From contig OZ059900.1 of the NCBI GenBank assembly GCA_964057225.1, positions 21,033,638 through 21,097,637 of the forward strand: DNA of 64,000 nucleotides. Reading direction: 5' to 3'. This DNA is from Auanema rhodensis. Its lineage: Eukaryota > Nematoda > Chromadorea > Rhabditida > Rhabditidae. The translations under genes were made by a program, and so were the position numbers. Position 1 is the first letter of the stretch. Each line of letters opens with the position of its first letter. Shown here piece after piece: positions 10,601 to 23,900 of the stretch. The notes under the pieces were generated by a model that was given only the letters and a program-made list of their open reading frames with translations, did not search any database and was not told the origin of the DNA.

Positions 10601-13120
10601 TGAGAAATATTTTATTATGCTGGAAAACCAGGTTTTGGAAATTTCGCTGTAAACAAGGTTTTGACTTACGATTTCATGTGTTCAAACTCATGCAATGTCA
10701 ATGAAACCTAGCTCAAAATTGTTCGTACAACGTCTAGTTCCACTTTCACGACAAAAAAACAGGGGTTAGAAAATTTAGGAAATTAGCATATTCTGAGGGC
10801 ACGCCCCTTATGGCTAATATTGATTAAATCGATTTTTGTTCATATGAGTCGTCAAATGCAACGAATTTCAGCGTGTTACATACTAAAATGAAGCATTTCA
10901 CATGCTGAACACTAGAAAAATACAAAAACACAGTATTTCCCATGAGAAATATTTTATTATGCTGGAAAACCAGTTTTTGGAAATTTCGCTGTAAACAAGT
11001 TTTTGACTTACGATTTCATGTGTTCAAACTCATGCAATGTCAATGAAACCTAGCTCAAAATTGTTCCTACAACGTCTAGTTCCACTTTCACGACAAAAAA
11101 ACAGGGGTTAGAAAATTAAGGAAATTAGCATATTCTGAGGGCACGCCTCTTATGGCTAATATTGATTAAATCGATTTTTGTTCATATGAGTCGTCAAATG
11201 CAACGAATTTCAGCGTGTTACATACTAAAATGAAGCATTTTACATGCTGAACACTATAAAAATACAAAAACACAGTATTTCCCATGAGAAATATTTTATT
11301 ATGCTGGAAAACCAGTTTTTGGAAATTTCGCTGTAAACAAGGTTTTGACTTACGATTTCATGTGTTCAAACTCATGCAATGTCAATGAAACCTAGCTCAA
11401 AATTGTTCCTACAACGTCTAGTTCCACTTTCACGACAAAAAACAGGGGTTAGAAAATTAAGGAAATTAGCATATTCTGAGGGCACGCCTCTTATGGCTAA
11501 TATTGATTAAATCGATTTTTGTTCATATGAGTCGTCAAATGCAACGAATTTCAGCGTGTTACATACTAAAATGAAGCATTTTACATGCTGAACACTATAA
11601 AAATACAAAAACACAGTATTTCCCATGAGAAATATTTTATTATGCTGGAAAACCAGTTTTTGGAAATTTCGCTGTAAACAAGGTTTTGACTTACGATTTC
11701 ATGTGTTCAAACTCATGCAATGTCAATGAAACCTAGCTCAAAATTGTTCCTACAACGTCTAGTTCCACTTTCACGACAAAAAAAACAGGGGTTAGAAAAT
11801 TAAGGAAATTAGCATATTCTGAGGGCACGCCCCTTATGGCTAATATTGATTAAATCGATTTTTGTTCATATGAGTCGTCAAATGCAACGAATTTCAGCGT
11901 GTTACATACTAAAATGAAGCATTTTACATGCTGAACACTAGAAAAATACAAAAACACAGTATTTCTCATGAGAAATATTTTATTATGCTGGAAAACCAGT
12001 TTTTGGAAATTTCGCTGTAAACAAGGTTTTGACTTACGATTTCATGTGTTCAAACTCATGCAATGTCAATGAAACCTAGCTCAAAATTGTTTGTACAACG
12101 TCTAGTTCCACTTTCACGACAAAAAAACAGGGGTTAGAAAATTAAGGAAATTAGCATATTCTGAGGGCACGCCCCTTATGGCTAATATTGATTAAATCGA
12201 TTTTTGTTCATATGAGTCGTCAAATGCAACGAATTTCAGCGTGTTACATACTAAAATGAAGCATTTTACATGCTGAACACTAGAAAAATACAAAAACACA
12301 GTATTTCCCATGAGAAATATTTTATTATGCTGGAAAACCAGTTTTTGGAAATTTCGCTGTAAACAAGGTTTTGACTTACGATTTCATGTGTTCAAACTCA
12401 TGCAATGTCAATGAAACCTAGCTCAAAATTGTTCCTACAACGTCTAGTTCCACTTTCACGACAAAAAAAACAGGGGTTAGAAAATTAAGGAAATTAGCAT
12501 ATTCTGAGGGCACGCCCCTTATGGCTAATATTGATTAAATCGATTTTTGTTCATATGAGTCGTCAAATGCAACGAATTTCAGCGTGTTACATACTAAAAT
12601 GAAGCATTTTACATGCTGAACACTAGAAAAATACAAAAACACAGTATTTCTCATGAGAAATATTTTATTATGCTGGAAAACCAGTTTTTGGAAATTTCGC
12701 TGTAAACAAGGTTTTGACTTACGATTTCATGTGTTCAAACTCATGCAATGTCAATGAAACCTAGCTCAAAATTGTTTGTACAACGTCTAGTTCCACTTTC
12801 ACGACAAAAAAACAGGGGTTAGAAAATTAAGGAAATTAGCATATTCTGAGGGCACGCCCCTTATGGCTAATATTGATTAAATCGATTTTTGTTCATATGA
12901 GTCGTCAAATGCAACGAATTTCAGCGTGTTACATACTAAAATGAAGCATTTTACATGCTGAACACTAGAAAAATACAAAAACACAGTATTTCCCATGAGA
13001 AATATTTTATTATGCTGGAAAACCAGTTTTTGGAAATTTCGCTGTAAACAAGGTTTTGACTTACGATTTCATGTGTTCAAACTCATGCAATGTCAATGAA
13101 ACCTAGCTCAAAATTGTTCC
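4700..13120 (+). repeat. Tandem duplication of a 12-13-monomer block
   Basis: Rare variants recur in the same order. GTTAAATACT, GAACAGTAG and AATAAAAACC (4711-4886) reappear at 9159-9334, a spacing of 4448 (13 x 342 + 2). From GACATACG (5531 and 9637) onwards the spacing is 4106 (12 x 342 + 2), so the second copy lacks one monomer corresponding to about 5140-5480. Further matching markers are TCTGGTTCC, GAAGTATT, GGAATTTTCGC, CCAGGTTTTGG, AACAAGTTTTT, CGCCTCTTATG and CACTATAAAAA. The two blocks abut, giving roughly 4.7-9.1 kb and 9.1-13.1 kb. Agreement fades near 13.13 kb, where CTAAATCC and CCGGGG appear only in the second copy. Confidence 0.88.
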
Positions 13121-13339
13121 TACAACGTCTAAATCCACTTTCACGACAAAAAAACCGGGGTTAGAAAATTAATGAAATTAGCATATTCTGAGGGCACGCC
13201 CCTTATGGCTAATATTGATTAAATCGATTTTTGTTCATATGAGTCGTCAAATGCAACGAATTTCATCGTGTTACATACTAAAATGAAGCATTTTACATGC
13301 TGAACACTAGAAAAATACAAAAACACAGTATTTCTCATG

Positions 13340-16080
13340 AGAAATATTTTATTATGCTGGAAAACCAGTTTTTGGAAATTTCGCTGTAAACAAGGTTTTG
13401 ACTTACGATTTCATGTGTTCAAACTCATGCAATGTCAATGAAACCTAGCTCAAAATTGTTTGTACAACGTCTAGTTCCACTTTCACGACAAAAAAACAGG
13501 GGTTAGAAAATTAAGGAAATTAGCATATTCTGAGGGCACGCCCCTTATGGCTAATATTGATTAAATCGATTTTTGTTCATATGAGTCGTCAAATGCAACG
13601 AATTTCAGCGTGTTACATACTAAAATGAAGCATTTTACATGCTGAACACTAGAAAAATACAAAAACACAGTATTTCTCATGAGAAATATTTTATTATGCT
13701 GGAAAACCAGTTTTTGGAAATTTCGCTGTAAACAAGGTTTTGACTTACGATTTCATGTGTTCAAACTCATGCAATGTCAATGAAACCTAGCTCAAAATTG
13801 TTTGTACAACGTCTAGTTCCACTTTCACGACAAAAAAACAGGGGTTAGAAAATTAAGGAAATTAGCATATTCTGAGGGCACGCCCCTTATGGCTAATATT
13901 GATTAAATCGATTTTTGTTCATATGAGTCGTCAAATGCAACGAATTTCAGCGTGTTACATACTAATATGAAGCATTTTACATGCTGAACACTAGAAAAAT
14001 ACAAAAACACAGTATTTCCCATGAGAAATATTTTATTATGCTGGAAAACCAGTTTTTGGAAATTTCGCTGTAAACAAGGTTTTGACTTACGATTTCATGT
14101 GTTCAAACTCATGCAATGTCAATGAAACCTAGCTCAAAATTGTTCCTACAACGTCTAATTCCACTTTCACGACAAAAAAACCGGGGTTAGAAAATTAAGG
14201 AAATTAGCATATTCTGAGGGCACGCCCCTTATGGCTAATATTGATTAAATCGATTTTTGTTCATATGAGTCGTCAAATGCAACGAATTTCAGCGTGTTAC
14301 ATACTAAAATGAACCATTTTACATGCTGAACACTAGAAAAATACAAAAACACAGTATTTCCCATGAGAAATATTTTATTATGCTGGAAAACCAGTTTTTG
14401 GAAATTTCGCTGTAAACAAGGTTTTGACTTACGATTTCATGTGTTCAAACTCATGCAATGTCAATGAAACCTAGCTCAAAATTGTTCCTACAACGTCTAG
14501 TTCCACTTTCACGACAAAAAAAACAGGGGTTAGAAAATTAAGGAAATTAGCATATTCTGAGGGCACGCCCCTTATGGCTAATATTGATTAAATCGATTTT
14601 TGTTCATATGAGTCGTCAAATGCAACGAATTTCAGCGTGTTACATACTAAAATGAAGCATTTTACATGCTGAACACTAGAAAAATACAAAAACACAGTAT
14701 TTCTCATGAGAAATATTTTATTATGCTGGAAAACCAGTTTTTGGAAATTTCGCTGTAAACAAGGTTTTGACTTACGATTTCATGTGTTCAAACTCATGCA
14801 ATGTCAATGAAACCTAGCTCAAAATTGTTTGTACAACGTCTAGTTCCACTTTCACGACAAAAAAACAGGGGTTAGAAAATTAAGGAAATTAGCATATTCT
14901 GAGGGCACGCCCCTTATGGCTAATATTGATTAAATCGATTTTTGTTCATATGAGTCGTCAAATGCAACGAATTTCAGCGTGTTACATACTAAAATGAAGC
15001 ATTTTACATGCTGAACACTAGAAAAATACAAAAACACAGTATTTCTCATGAGAAATATTTTATTATGCTGGAAAACCAGTTTTTGGAAATTTCGCTGTAA
15101 ACAAGGTTTTGACTTACGATTTCATGTGTTCAAACTCATGCAATGTCAATGAAACCTAGCTCAAAATTGTTTGTACAACGTCTAGTTCCACTTTCACGAC
15201 AAAAAAACAGGGGTTAGAAAATTAAGGAAATTAGCATATTCTGAGGGCACGCCCCTTATGGCTAATATTGATTAAATCGATTTTTGTTCATATGAGTCGT
15301 CAAATGCAACGAATTTCAGCGTGTTACATACTAATATGAAGCATTTTACATGCTGAACACTAGAAAAATACAAAAACACAGTATTTCCCATGAGAAATAT
15401 TTTATTATGCTGGAAAACCAGTTTTTGGAAATTTCGCTGTAAACAAGGTTTTGACTTACGATTTCATGTGTTCAAACTCATGCAATGTCAATGAAACCTA
15501 GCTCAAAATTGTTCCTACAACGTCTAATTCCACTTTCACGACAAAAAAACCGGGGTTAGAAAATTAAGGAAATTAGCATATTCTGAGGGCACGCCCCTTA
15601 TGGCTAATATTGATTAAATCGATTTTTGTTCATATGAGTCGTCAAATGCAACGAATTTCAGCGTGTTACATACTAAAATGAACCATTTTACATGCTGAAC
15701 ACTAGAAAAATACAAAAACACAGTATTTCCCATGAGAAATATTTTATTATGCTGGAAAACCAGTTTTTGGAAATTTCGCTGTAAACAAGGTTTTGACTTA
15801 CGATTTCATGTGTTCAAACTCATGCAATGTCAATGAAACCTAGCTCAAAATTGTTCCTACAACGTCTAGTTCCACTTTCACGACAAAAAAAACAGGGGTT
15901 AGAAAATTAAGGAAATTAGCATATTCTGAGGGCACGCCCCTTATGGCTAATATTGATTAAATCGATTTTTGTTCATATGAGTCGTCAAATGCAACGAATT
16001 TCAGCGTGTTACATACTAAAATGAAGCATTTTACATGCTGAACACTAGAAAAATACAAAAACACAGTATTTCTCATGAGA
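13340..16080 (+). repeat. Tandem duplication of a four-monomer block
   Basis: The rare ACTAATATGA at 13961 recurs at 15330, a spacing of 1369 (4 x 342 + 1). The following monomers match in order: TAATTCC with CCGGGG and GAACCATT, then a copy with an 8-A tract ending in TCTCATG, then a TTTGTAC copy ending in TCTCATG. Near-identity across four monomers indicates a recent unequal exchange. Confidence 0.85.
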
Positions 16081-16399
16081 AATATTTTATTATGCTGGAA
16101 AACCAGTTTTTGGAAATTTCGCTGTAAACAAGGTTTTGACTTACGATTTCATGTGTTCAAACTCATGCAATGTCAATGAAACCTAGCTCAAAATTGTTTG
16201 TACAACGTCTAGTTCCACTTTCACGACAAAAAAACAGGGGTTAGAAAATTAAGGAAATTAGCATATTCTGAGGGCACGCCCCTTATGGCTAATATTGATT
16301 AAATCGATTTTTGTTCATATGAGTCGTCAAATGCAACGAATTTCAGCGTGTTACATACTAAAATGAAGCATTTTACATGCTGAACACTAGAAAAATACA

Positions 16400-19300
16400 A
16401 AAACACAGTATTTCCCATGAGAAATATTTTATTATGCTGGAAAACCAGTTTTTGGAAATTTCGCTGTAAACAAGGTTTTGACTTACGATTTCATGTGTTC
16501 AAACTCATGCAATGTCAATGAAACCTAGCTCAAAATTGTTCCTACAACGTCTAGTTCCACTTTCACGACAAAAAAACAGGGGTTAGAAAATTAATGAAAT
16601 TAGCATATTCTGAGGGCACGCCCCTTATGGCTAATATTGATTAAATCGATTTTTGTTCATATGAGTCGTCAAATGCAACGAATTTCATCGTGTTACATAC
16701 TAAAATGAAGCATTTTACATGCTGAACACTAGAAAAATACAAAAACACAGTATTTCTCATGAGAAATATTTTATTATGCTGGAAAACCAGTTTTTGGAAA
16801 TTTCGCTGTAAACAAGGTTTTGACTTACGATTTCATGTGTTCAAACTCATGCAATGTCAATGAAACCTAGCTCAAAATTGTTTGTACAACGTCTAGTTCC
16901 ACTTTCACGACAAAAAAACAGGGGTTAGAAAATTAAGGAAATTAGCATATTCTGAGGGCACGCCCCTTATGGCTAATATTGATTAAATCGATTTTTGTTC
17001 ATATGAGTCGTCAAATGCAACGAATTTCAGCGTGTTACATACTAAAATGAAGCATTTTACATGCTGAACACTAGAAAAATACAAAAACACAGTATTTCCC
17101 ATGAGAAATATTTTATTATGCTGGAAAACCAGTTTTTGGAAATTTCGCTGTAAACAAGGTTTTGACTTACGATTTCATGTGTTCAAACTCATGCAATGTC
17201 AATGAAACCTAGCTCAAAATTGTTCCTACAACGTCTAGTTCCACTTTCACGACAAAAAAACAGGGGTTAGAAAATTAATGAAATTAGCATATTCTGAGGG
17301 CACGCCCCTTATGGCTAATATTGATTAAATCGATTTTTGTTCATATGAGTCGTCAAATGCAACGAATTTCATCGTGTTACATACTAAAATGAAGCATTTT
17401 ACATGCTGAACACTAGAAAAATACAAAAACACAGTATTTCTCATGAGAAATATTTTATTATGCTGGAAAACCAGTTTTTGGAAATTTCGCTGTAAACAAG
17501 GTTTTGACTTACGATTTCATGTGTTCAAACTCATGCAATGTCAATGAAACCTAGCTCAAAATTGTTTGTACAACGTCTAGTTCCACTTTCACGACAAAAA
17601 AACAGGGGTTAGAAAATTAAGGAAATTAGCATATTCTGAGGGCACGCCCCTTATGGCTAATATTGATTAAATCGATTTTTGTTCATATGAGTAGTCAAAT
17701 GCAACGAATTTCAGCGTGTTACATACTAAAATGAAGCATTTTACATGCTGAACACTAGAAAAATACAAAAACACAGTATTTCCCATGAGAAATATTTTAT
17801 TATGCTGGAAAACCAGTTTTTGGAAATTTCGCTGTAAACAAGGTTTTGACTTACGATTTCATGTGTTCAAACTCATGCAATGTCAATGAAACCTAGCTCA
17901 AAATTGTTCCTACAACGTCTAAATCCACTTTCACGACAAAAAAACCGGGGTTAGAAAATTAATGAAATTAGCATATTCTGAGGGCACGCCCCTTATGGCT
18001 AATATTGATTAAATCGATTTTTGTTCATATGAGTCGTCAAATGCAACGAATTTCATCGTGTTACATACTAAAATGAAGCATTTTACATGCTGAACACTAG
18101 AAAAATACAAAAACACAGTATTTCTCATGAGAAATATTTTATTATGCTGGAAAACCAGTTTTTGGAAATTTCGCTGTAAACAAGGTTTTGACTTACGATT
18201 TCATGTGTTCAAACTCATGCAATGTCAATGAAACCTAGCTCAAAATTGTTTGTACAACGTCTAGTTCCACTTTCACGACAAAAAAACAGGGGTTAGAAAA
18301 TTAAGGAAATTAGCATATTCTGAGGGCACGCCCCTTATGGCTAATATTGATTAAATCGATTTTTGTTCATATGAGTAGTCAAATGCAACGAATATCAGCG
18401 TGTTACATACTAAAATGAAGCATTTTACATGCTGAACACTAGAAAAATACAAAAACACAGTATTTCCCATGAGAAATATTTTATTATGCTGGAAAACCAG
18501 TTTTTGGAAATTTCGCTGTAAACAAGGTTTTGACTTACGATTTCATGTGTTCAAACTCATGCAATGTCAATGAAACCTAGCTCAAAATTGTTCCTACAAC
18601 GTCTAAATCCACTTTCACGACAAAAAAACCGGGGTTAGAAAATTAAGGAAATTAGCATATTCTGAGGGCACGCCCCTTATGGCTAATATTGATTAAATCG
18701 ATTTTTGTTCATATGAGTCGTCAAATGCAACGAATTTCAGCGTGTTACATACTAAAATGAAGCATTTCACATGCTGAACACTAGAAAAATACAAAAACAC
18801 AGTATTTCCCATGAGAAATATTTTATTATGCTGGAAAACCAGTTTTTGGAAATTTCGCTGTAAACAAGGTTTTGACTTACGATTTCATGTGTTCAAACTC
18901 ATGCAATGTCAATGAAACCTAGCTCAAAATTGTTCCTACAACGTCTAGTTCCACTTTCACGACAAAAAAACAGGGGTTAGAAAATTAAGGAAATTAGCAT
19001 ATTCTGAGGGCACGCCCCTTATGGCTAATATTGATTAAATCGATTTTTGTTCATATGAGTCGTCAAATGCAACGAATTTCAGCGTGTTACATACTAAAAT
19101 GAAGCATTTTACATGCTGAACACTAGAAAAATACAAAAACACAGTATTTCTCATGAGAAATATTTTATTATGCTGGAAAACCAGTTTTTGGAAATTTCGC
19201 TGTAAACAAGGTTTTGACTTACGATTTCATGTGTTCAAACTCATGCAATGTCAATGAAACCTAGCTCAAAATTGTTTGTACAACGTCTAGTTCCACTTTC

Positions 19301-20057
19301 ACGACAAAAAAACAGGGGTTAGAAAATTAAGGAAATTAGCATATTCTGAGGGCACGCCCCTTATGGCTAATATTGATTAAATCGATTTTTGTTCATATGA
19401 GTCGTCAAATGCAACGAATTTCAGCGTGTTACATACTAAAATGAAGCATTTTACATGCTGAACACTAGAAAAATACAAAAACACAGTATTTCCCATGAGA
19501 AATATTTTATTATGCTGGAAAACCAGTTTTTGGAAATTTCGCTGTAAACAAGGTTTTGACTTACGATTTCATGTGTTCAAACTCATGCAATGTCAATGAA
19601 ACCTAGCTCAAAATTGTTCCTACAACGTCTAATTCCACTTTCACGACAAAAAAACCGGGGTTAGAAAATTAAGGAAATTAGCATATTCTGAGGGCACGCC
19701 CCTTATGGCTAATATTGATTAAATCGATTTTTGTTCATATGAGTCGTCAAATGCAACGAATTTCAGCGTGTTACATACTAAAATGAAGCATTTTACATGC
19801 TGAACACTATAAAAATACAAAAACACAGTATTTCCCATGAGAAATATTTTATTATGCTGGAAAACCAGTTTTTGGAAATTTCGCTGTAAACAAGGTTTTG
19901 ACTTACGATTTCATGCGTTCAAACTCATGCAATGTCAATGAAACCTAGCTCAAAATTGTTCCTACAACGTCTAATTCCACTTTCACGACAAAAAAACAGG
20001 GGTTAGAAAATTAAGGAAATTAGCATATTCTGAGGGCACGCCCCTTATGGCTAATAT
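16400..20057 (+). repeat. Left-arm end with A/B dimer alternation
   Basis: The A/B alternation returns here, with AATGAAAT plus CATCG monomers 684 bp apart (about 16590 and 17275) separated by TTTGTAC monomers. Monomers with CTAAATCC plus CCGGGG appear at about 17920 and 18603. The arm ends inside a monomer, right after the GCTAAT half of the GC-rich hairpin, where the array changes strand. Confidence 0.75.
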
Positions 20058-20089
20058 AATAAAACAAAATTGTTCGTACAACGTCTTTT
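20058..20089. other. Joint J1: mosaic strand-switch joint
   Basis: The left arm stops at GCTAATAT (20057). A nonamer ATAATAAAA (20056-20064) matches the opposite strand of the monomer (as in GCATAATAAAAT). A 22-nt piece in + orientation (20065-20086, containing TTGTTCGTACAAC) follows, then TTT, then the array reads on the opposite strand from CGTAAGTC (20090). Short pieces from alternating strands are the kind of scar left by template switching during replication or repair. The mechanism is inference; the patchwork is visible directly. Confidence 0.85.
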
Positions 20090-20768
20090 CGTAAGTCAAA
20101 ACCTTGTTTACAGCGAAAATTCCAAAAACTGGTTTTCCAGCATAATAAAATATTTCTCATGGGAAATACTGTGTTTTTGTATTTTTCTAGTGTTCAGCAT
20201 GTAAAATGCTTCATTTTAGTATGTAACACGCTGAAATTCGTTGCATTTGAAGACTCATATGAACAAAAATCGATTTAATCAATATTAGCCATAAGGGGCG
20301 TGCCCTCAGAATATGCTAATTTCCTTAATTTTCTAACCCCTGTTTTTTGTCGTGAAAGTGGAACTAGACGTTGTAGGAACAATTTTGAGCTAGGTTTCAT
20401 TGACATTGCATGAGTTTGAACACATGAAATCGTAAGTCAAAACCTTGTTTACAGCGAAATTTCCAAAAACTGGTTTTCCAGCATAATAAAATATTTCTCA
20501 TGGGAAATACTGTGTTTTTGTATTTTTCTAGTGTTCAGCATGTAAAATACTTCATTTTAGTATGTAACACGCTGAAATTCGTTGCATTTGACGACTCATA
20601 TGAACAAAAATCGATTTAATCAATATTAGCCATAAGGGGCGTGCCCTCAGAATATGCTAATTTCCTAAATTTTCTAACCCCTGTTTTTTTGTCGTGAAAG
20701 TGGAACTAGACGTTGTAGGAACAATTTTGAGCTAGGTTTCATTGACATTGCATGAGTTTGAACACATG
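20090..20768 (-). repeat. Left-type stub at the start of the inverted arm
   Basis: This 679-bp piece is inverted but carries variants otherwise found in the left arm. TTGTAGGAAC (20371 and 20713) is the complement of TTCCTAC and is not seen again in this arm. GCGAAAATTCC (20113) equals the left-arm GGAATTTTCGC at 5.16, 5.85 and 6.19 kb. CCTAAATTTT (about 20663) equals AATTTAGG at 5.64 and 9.75 kb, and AATACTTCATT (about 20545) equals GAAGTATT. It looks like a fold-back copy of left-arm material. It ends exactly at the 138-bp deletion joint. Confidence 0.75.
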
Positions 20769-20976
20769 TAACACGCTGAAATTCGTTGCATTTGACGACT
20801 CATATGAACAAAAATCGATTTAATCAATATTAGCCATAAGGGGCGTGCCCTCAGAATATGCTAATTCCCTTAATTTTCTAACCCCTGTTTTTTTGTCGTG
20901 AAAGTGGAACTAGACGTTGTACGAACAATTTTGAGCTAGGTTTCATTGACATTGCATGAGTTTGAACACATGAAAT
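20769..20976 (-). repeat. Truncated monomer (138-bp deletion)
   Basis: After GAACACATG (ending at 20768) the sequence jumps to TAACACGCTG. In the neighbouring intact copy these points lie 138 bp apart (20426 and 20564). ATG is shared by both ends, a 3-base microhomology. Landmark spacing confirms it: CGTAAGTC at 20431 and 20977 is 546 = 342 + 204. The deletion removes the CENP-B-box-like stretch, the CTGG/CCAG hairpin and the 18-bp palindrome. It is the only large deletion I find in the window. Confidence 0.93.
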
Positions 20977-23900
20977 CGTAAGTCAAAACCTTGTTTACAG
21001 CGAAATTTCCAAAAACTGGTTTTCCAGCATAATAAAATATTTCTCATGGGAAATACTGTGTTTTTGTATTTTTCTAGTGTTCAGCATGTAAAATGCTTCA
21101 TTTTAGTATGTAACACGCTGAAATTCGTTGCATTTGACGACTCATATGAACAAAAATCGATTTAATCAATATTAGTCATAAGGGGCGTGCCCTCAGAATA
21201 TGCTAATTTCCTTAATTTTCTAACCCCTGTTTTTTTGTCGTGAAAGTGGAACTAGACGTTGTACGAACAATTTTGAGCTAGGTTTCATTGACATTGCATG
21301 AGTTTGAACACATGAAATCGTAAGTCAAAACCTTGTTTACAGCGAAATTTCCAAAAACTGGTTTTCCAGCATAATAAAATATTTCTCATGGGAAAAACTG
21401 TGTTTTTGTATTTTTCTAGTGTTCAGCATGTAAAATGCTTCATTTTAGTATGTAACACGCTGAAATTCGTTGCATTTGACGACTCATATGAACAAAAATC
21501 GATTTAATCAATATTAGCCATAAGGGGCGTGCCCTCAGAATATGCTAATTTCCTTAATTTTTTAACCCCTGTTTTTTTGTCGTGAAAGTGGAACTAGACG
21601 TTGTACGAACAATTTTGAGCTAGGTTTCATTGACATTGCATGAGTTTGAACACATGAAATCGTAAGTCAAAACCTTGTTTACAGCGAAATTTCCAAAAAC
21701 TGGTTTTCCAGCATAATAAAATATTTCTCATGGGAAATACTGTGTTTTTGTATTTTTCTAGTGTTCAGCATGTAAAATGCTTCATTTTAGTATGTAACAC
21801 GCTGAAATTCGTTGCATTTGACGACTCATATGAACAAAAATCGATTTAATCAATATTAGCCATAAGGGGCGTGCCCTCAGAATATGCTAATTTCCTTAAT
21901 TTTCTAACCCCTGTTTTTTTGTCGTGAAAGTGGAACTAGACGTTGTACGAACAATTTTGAGCTAGGTTTCATTGACATTGCATGAGTTTGAACACATGAA
22001 ATCGTAAGTCAAAACCTTGTTTACAGCGAAATTTCCAAAAACTGGTTTTCCAGCATAATAAAATATTTCTCATGGGAAATACTGTGTTTTTGTATTTTTC
22101 TAGTGTTCAGCATGTAAAATGCTTCATTTTAGTATGTAACACGCTGAAATTCGTTGCATTTGACGACTCATATGAACAAAAATCGATTTAATCAATATTA
22201 GCTATAAGGGGCGTGCCCTCAGAATATGCTAATTTCCTTAATTTTCTAACCCCTGTTTTTTGTCGTGAAAGTGGAACTAGACGTTGTACAAAAAATTTTG
22301 AGCTAGGTTTTATTGACATTGCATGAGTTTGAACACATGAAATCGTAAGTCAAAACCTTGTTTACAGCGAAATTTCCAAAAACTGGTTTTCCAGCATAAT
22401 AAAATATTTCTCATGGGAAATACTGTGTTTTTGTATTTTTCTAGTGTTCAGCATGTAAAATGCTTCATTCAAGTATGTAACACGCTGAAATTCGTTGCAT
22501 TTGACGACTCATATGAACAAAAATCGATTTAATCAATATTAGTCATAAGGGGCGTGCCCTCAGAATATGCTAATTTCCTTAATTTTCTAACCCCTGTTTT
22601 TTTGTCGTGAAAGTGGAACTAGACGTTGTACAAACAATTTTGAGCTAGGTTTCATTGACATTGCATGAGTTTGAACACATGAAATCGTAAGTCAAAACCT
22701 TGTTTACAGCGAAATTTCCAAAAACTGGTTTTCCAGCATAATAAAATATTTCTCATGGGAAATACTGTGTTTTTGTATTTTTCTAGTGTTCAGCATGTAA
22801 AATGGTTCATTTAAGTATGTAACACGCTGAAATTCGTTGCATTTGACGACTCATATGAACAAAAATCGATTTAATCAATATTAGCCATAAGGGGCGTGCC
22901 CTCAGAATATGCTAATTTCCTTAATTTTCTAACCCCTGTTTTTTTGTCGTGAAAGTGGAACTAGACGTTGTACGAACAATTTTGAGCTAGGTTTCATTGA
23001 CATTGCATGAGTTTGAACACATGAAATCGTAAGTCAAAACCTTGTTTACAGCGAAATTTCCAAAAACTGGTTTTCCAGCATAATAAAATATTTCTCATGG
23101 GAAATACTGTGTTTTTGTATTTTTCTAGTGTTCAGCATGTAAAATGCGTCATTTTAGTATGTAACACGCTGAAATTCGTTGCATTTGACGACTCATATGA
23201 ACAAAAATCGATTTAATCAATATTAGCCATAAGGGGCGTGCCCTCAGAATATGCTAATTCCCTTAATTTTCTAACCCCTGTTTTTTTGTCGTGAAAGTGG
23301 AACTAGACGTTGTACGAACAATTTTGAGCTAGGTTTCATTGACATTGCATGAGTTTGAACACATGAAATCGTAAGTCAAAACCTTGTTTACAGCGAAATT
23401 TCCAAAAACTGGTTTTCCAGCATAATAAAATATTTCTCATGGGAAATACTGTGTTTTTGTATTTTTCTAGTGTTCAGCATGTAAAATGCTTCATTTTAGT
23501 ATGTAACACGCTGAAATTCGTTGCATTTGACGACTCATATGAACAAAAATCGATTTAATCAATATTAGTCATAAGGGGCGTGCCCTCAGAATATGCTAAT
23601 TTCCTTAATTTTCTAACCCCTGTTTTTTTGTCGTGAAAGTGGAACTAGACGTTGTACGAACAATTTTGAGCTAGGTTTCATTGACATTGCATGAGTTTGA
23701 ACACATGAAATCGTAAGTCAAAACCTTGTTTACAGCGAAATTTCCAAAAACTGGTTTTCCAGCATAATAAAATATTTCTCATGGGAAAAACTGTGTTTTT
23801 GTATTTTTCTAGTGTTCAGCATGTAAAATGCTTCATTTTAGTATGTAACACGCTGAAATTCGTTGCATTTGACGACTCATATGAACAAAAATCGATTTAA

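Larger units (their letters stand above)
1..20057 (+). repeat. Left arm: 58 head-to-tail monomers, + orientation
   Basis: The landmark AAATATTTTA runs from position 1 to 19842, that is 58 x 342 with a net gain of 5 bases, so no monomer here is truncated. A 216-bp partial copy follows up to the end of GCTAATAT. The arm is rich in the TTCCTAC and TTTGTAC variants, in AATGAAAT with CATCG, and in the perfect-palindrome form TCTCATGAGA. Two stretches (about 5.1-6.9 kb and 9.6-11.0 kb) instead carry TTCGTAC, GGAATTTTCGC, AATTTAGG and GAAGTATT, and are copies of each other. The orientation called + is arbitrary. Confidence 0.95.

Noticed and set aside
20040-20100. Transposon insertion at the strand switch
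   Set aside because: Only about 30 bases separate the arms and nearly all can be derived from the monomer itself. No terminal inverted repeats of a foreign element, no target-site duplication, no coding sequence.
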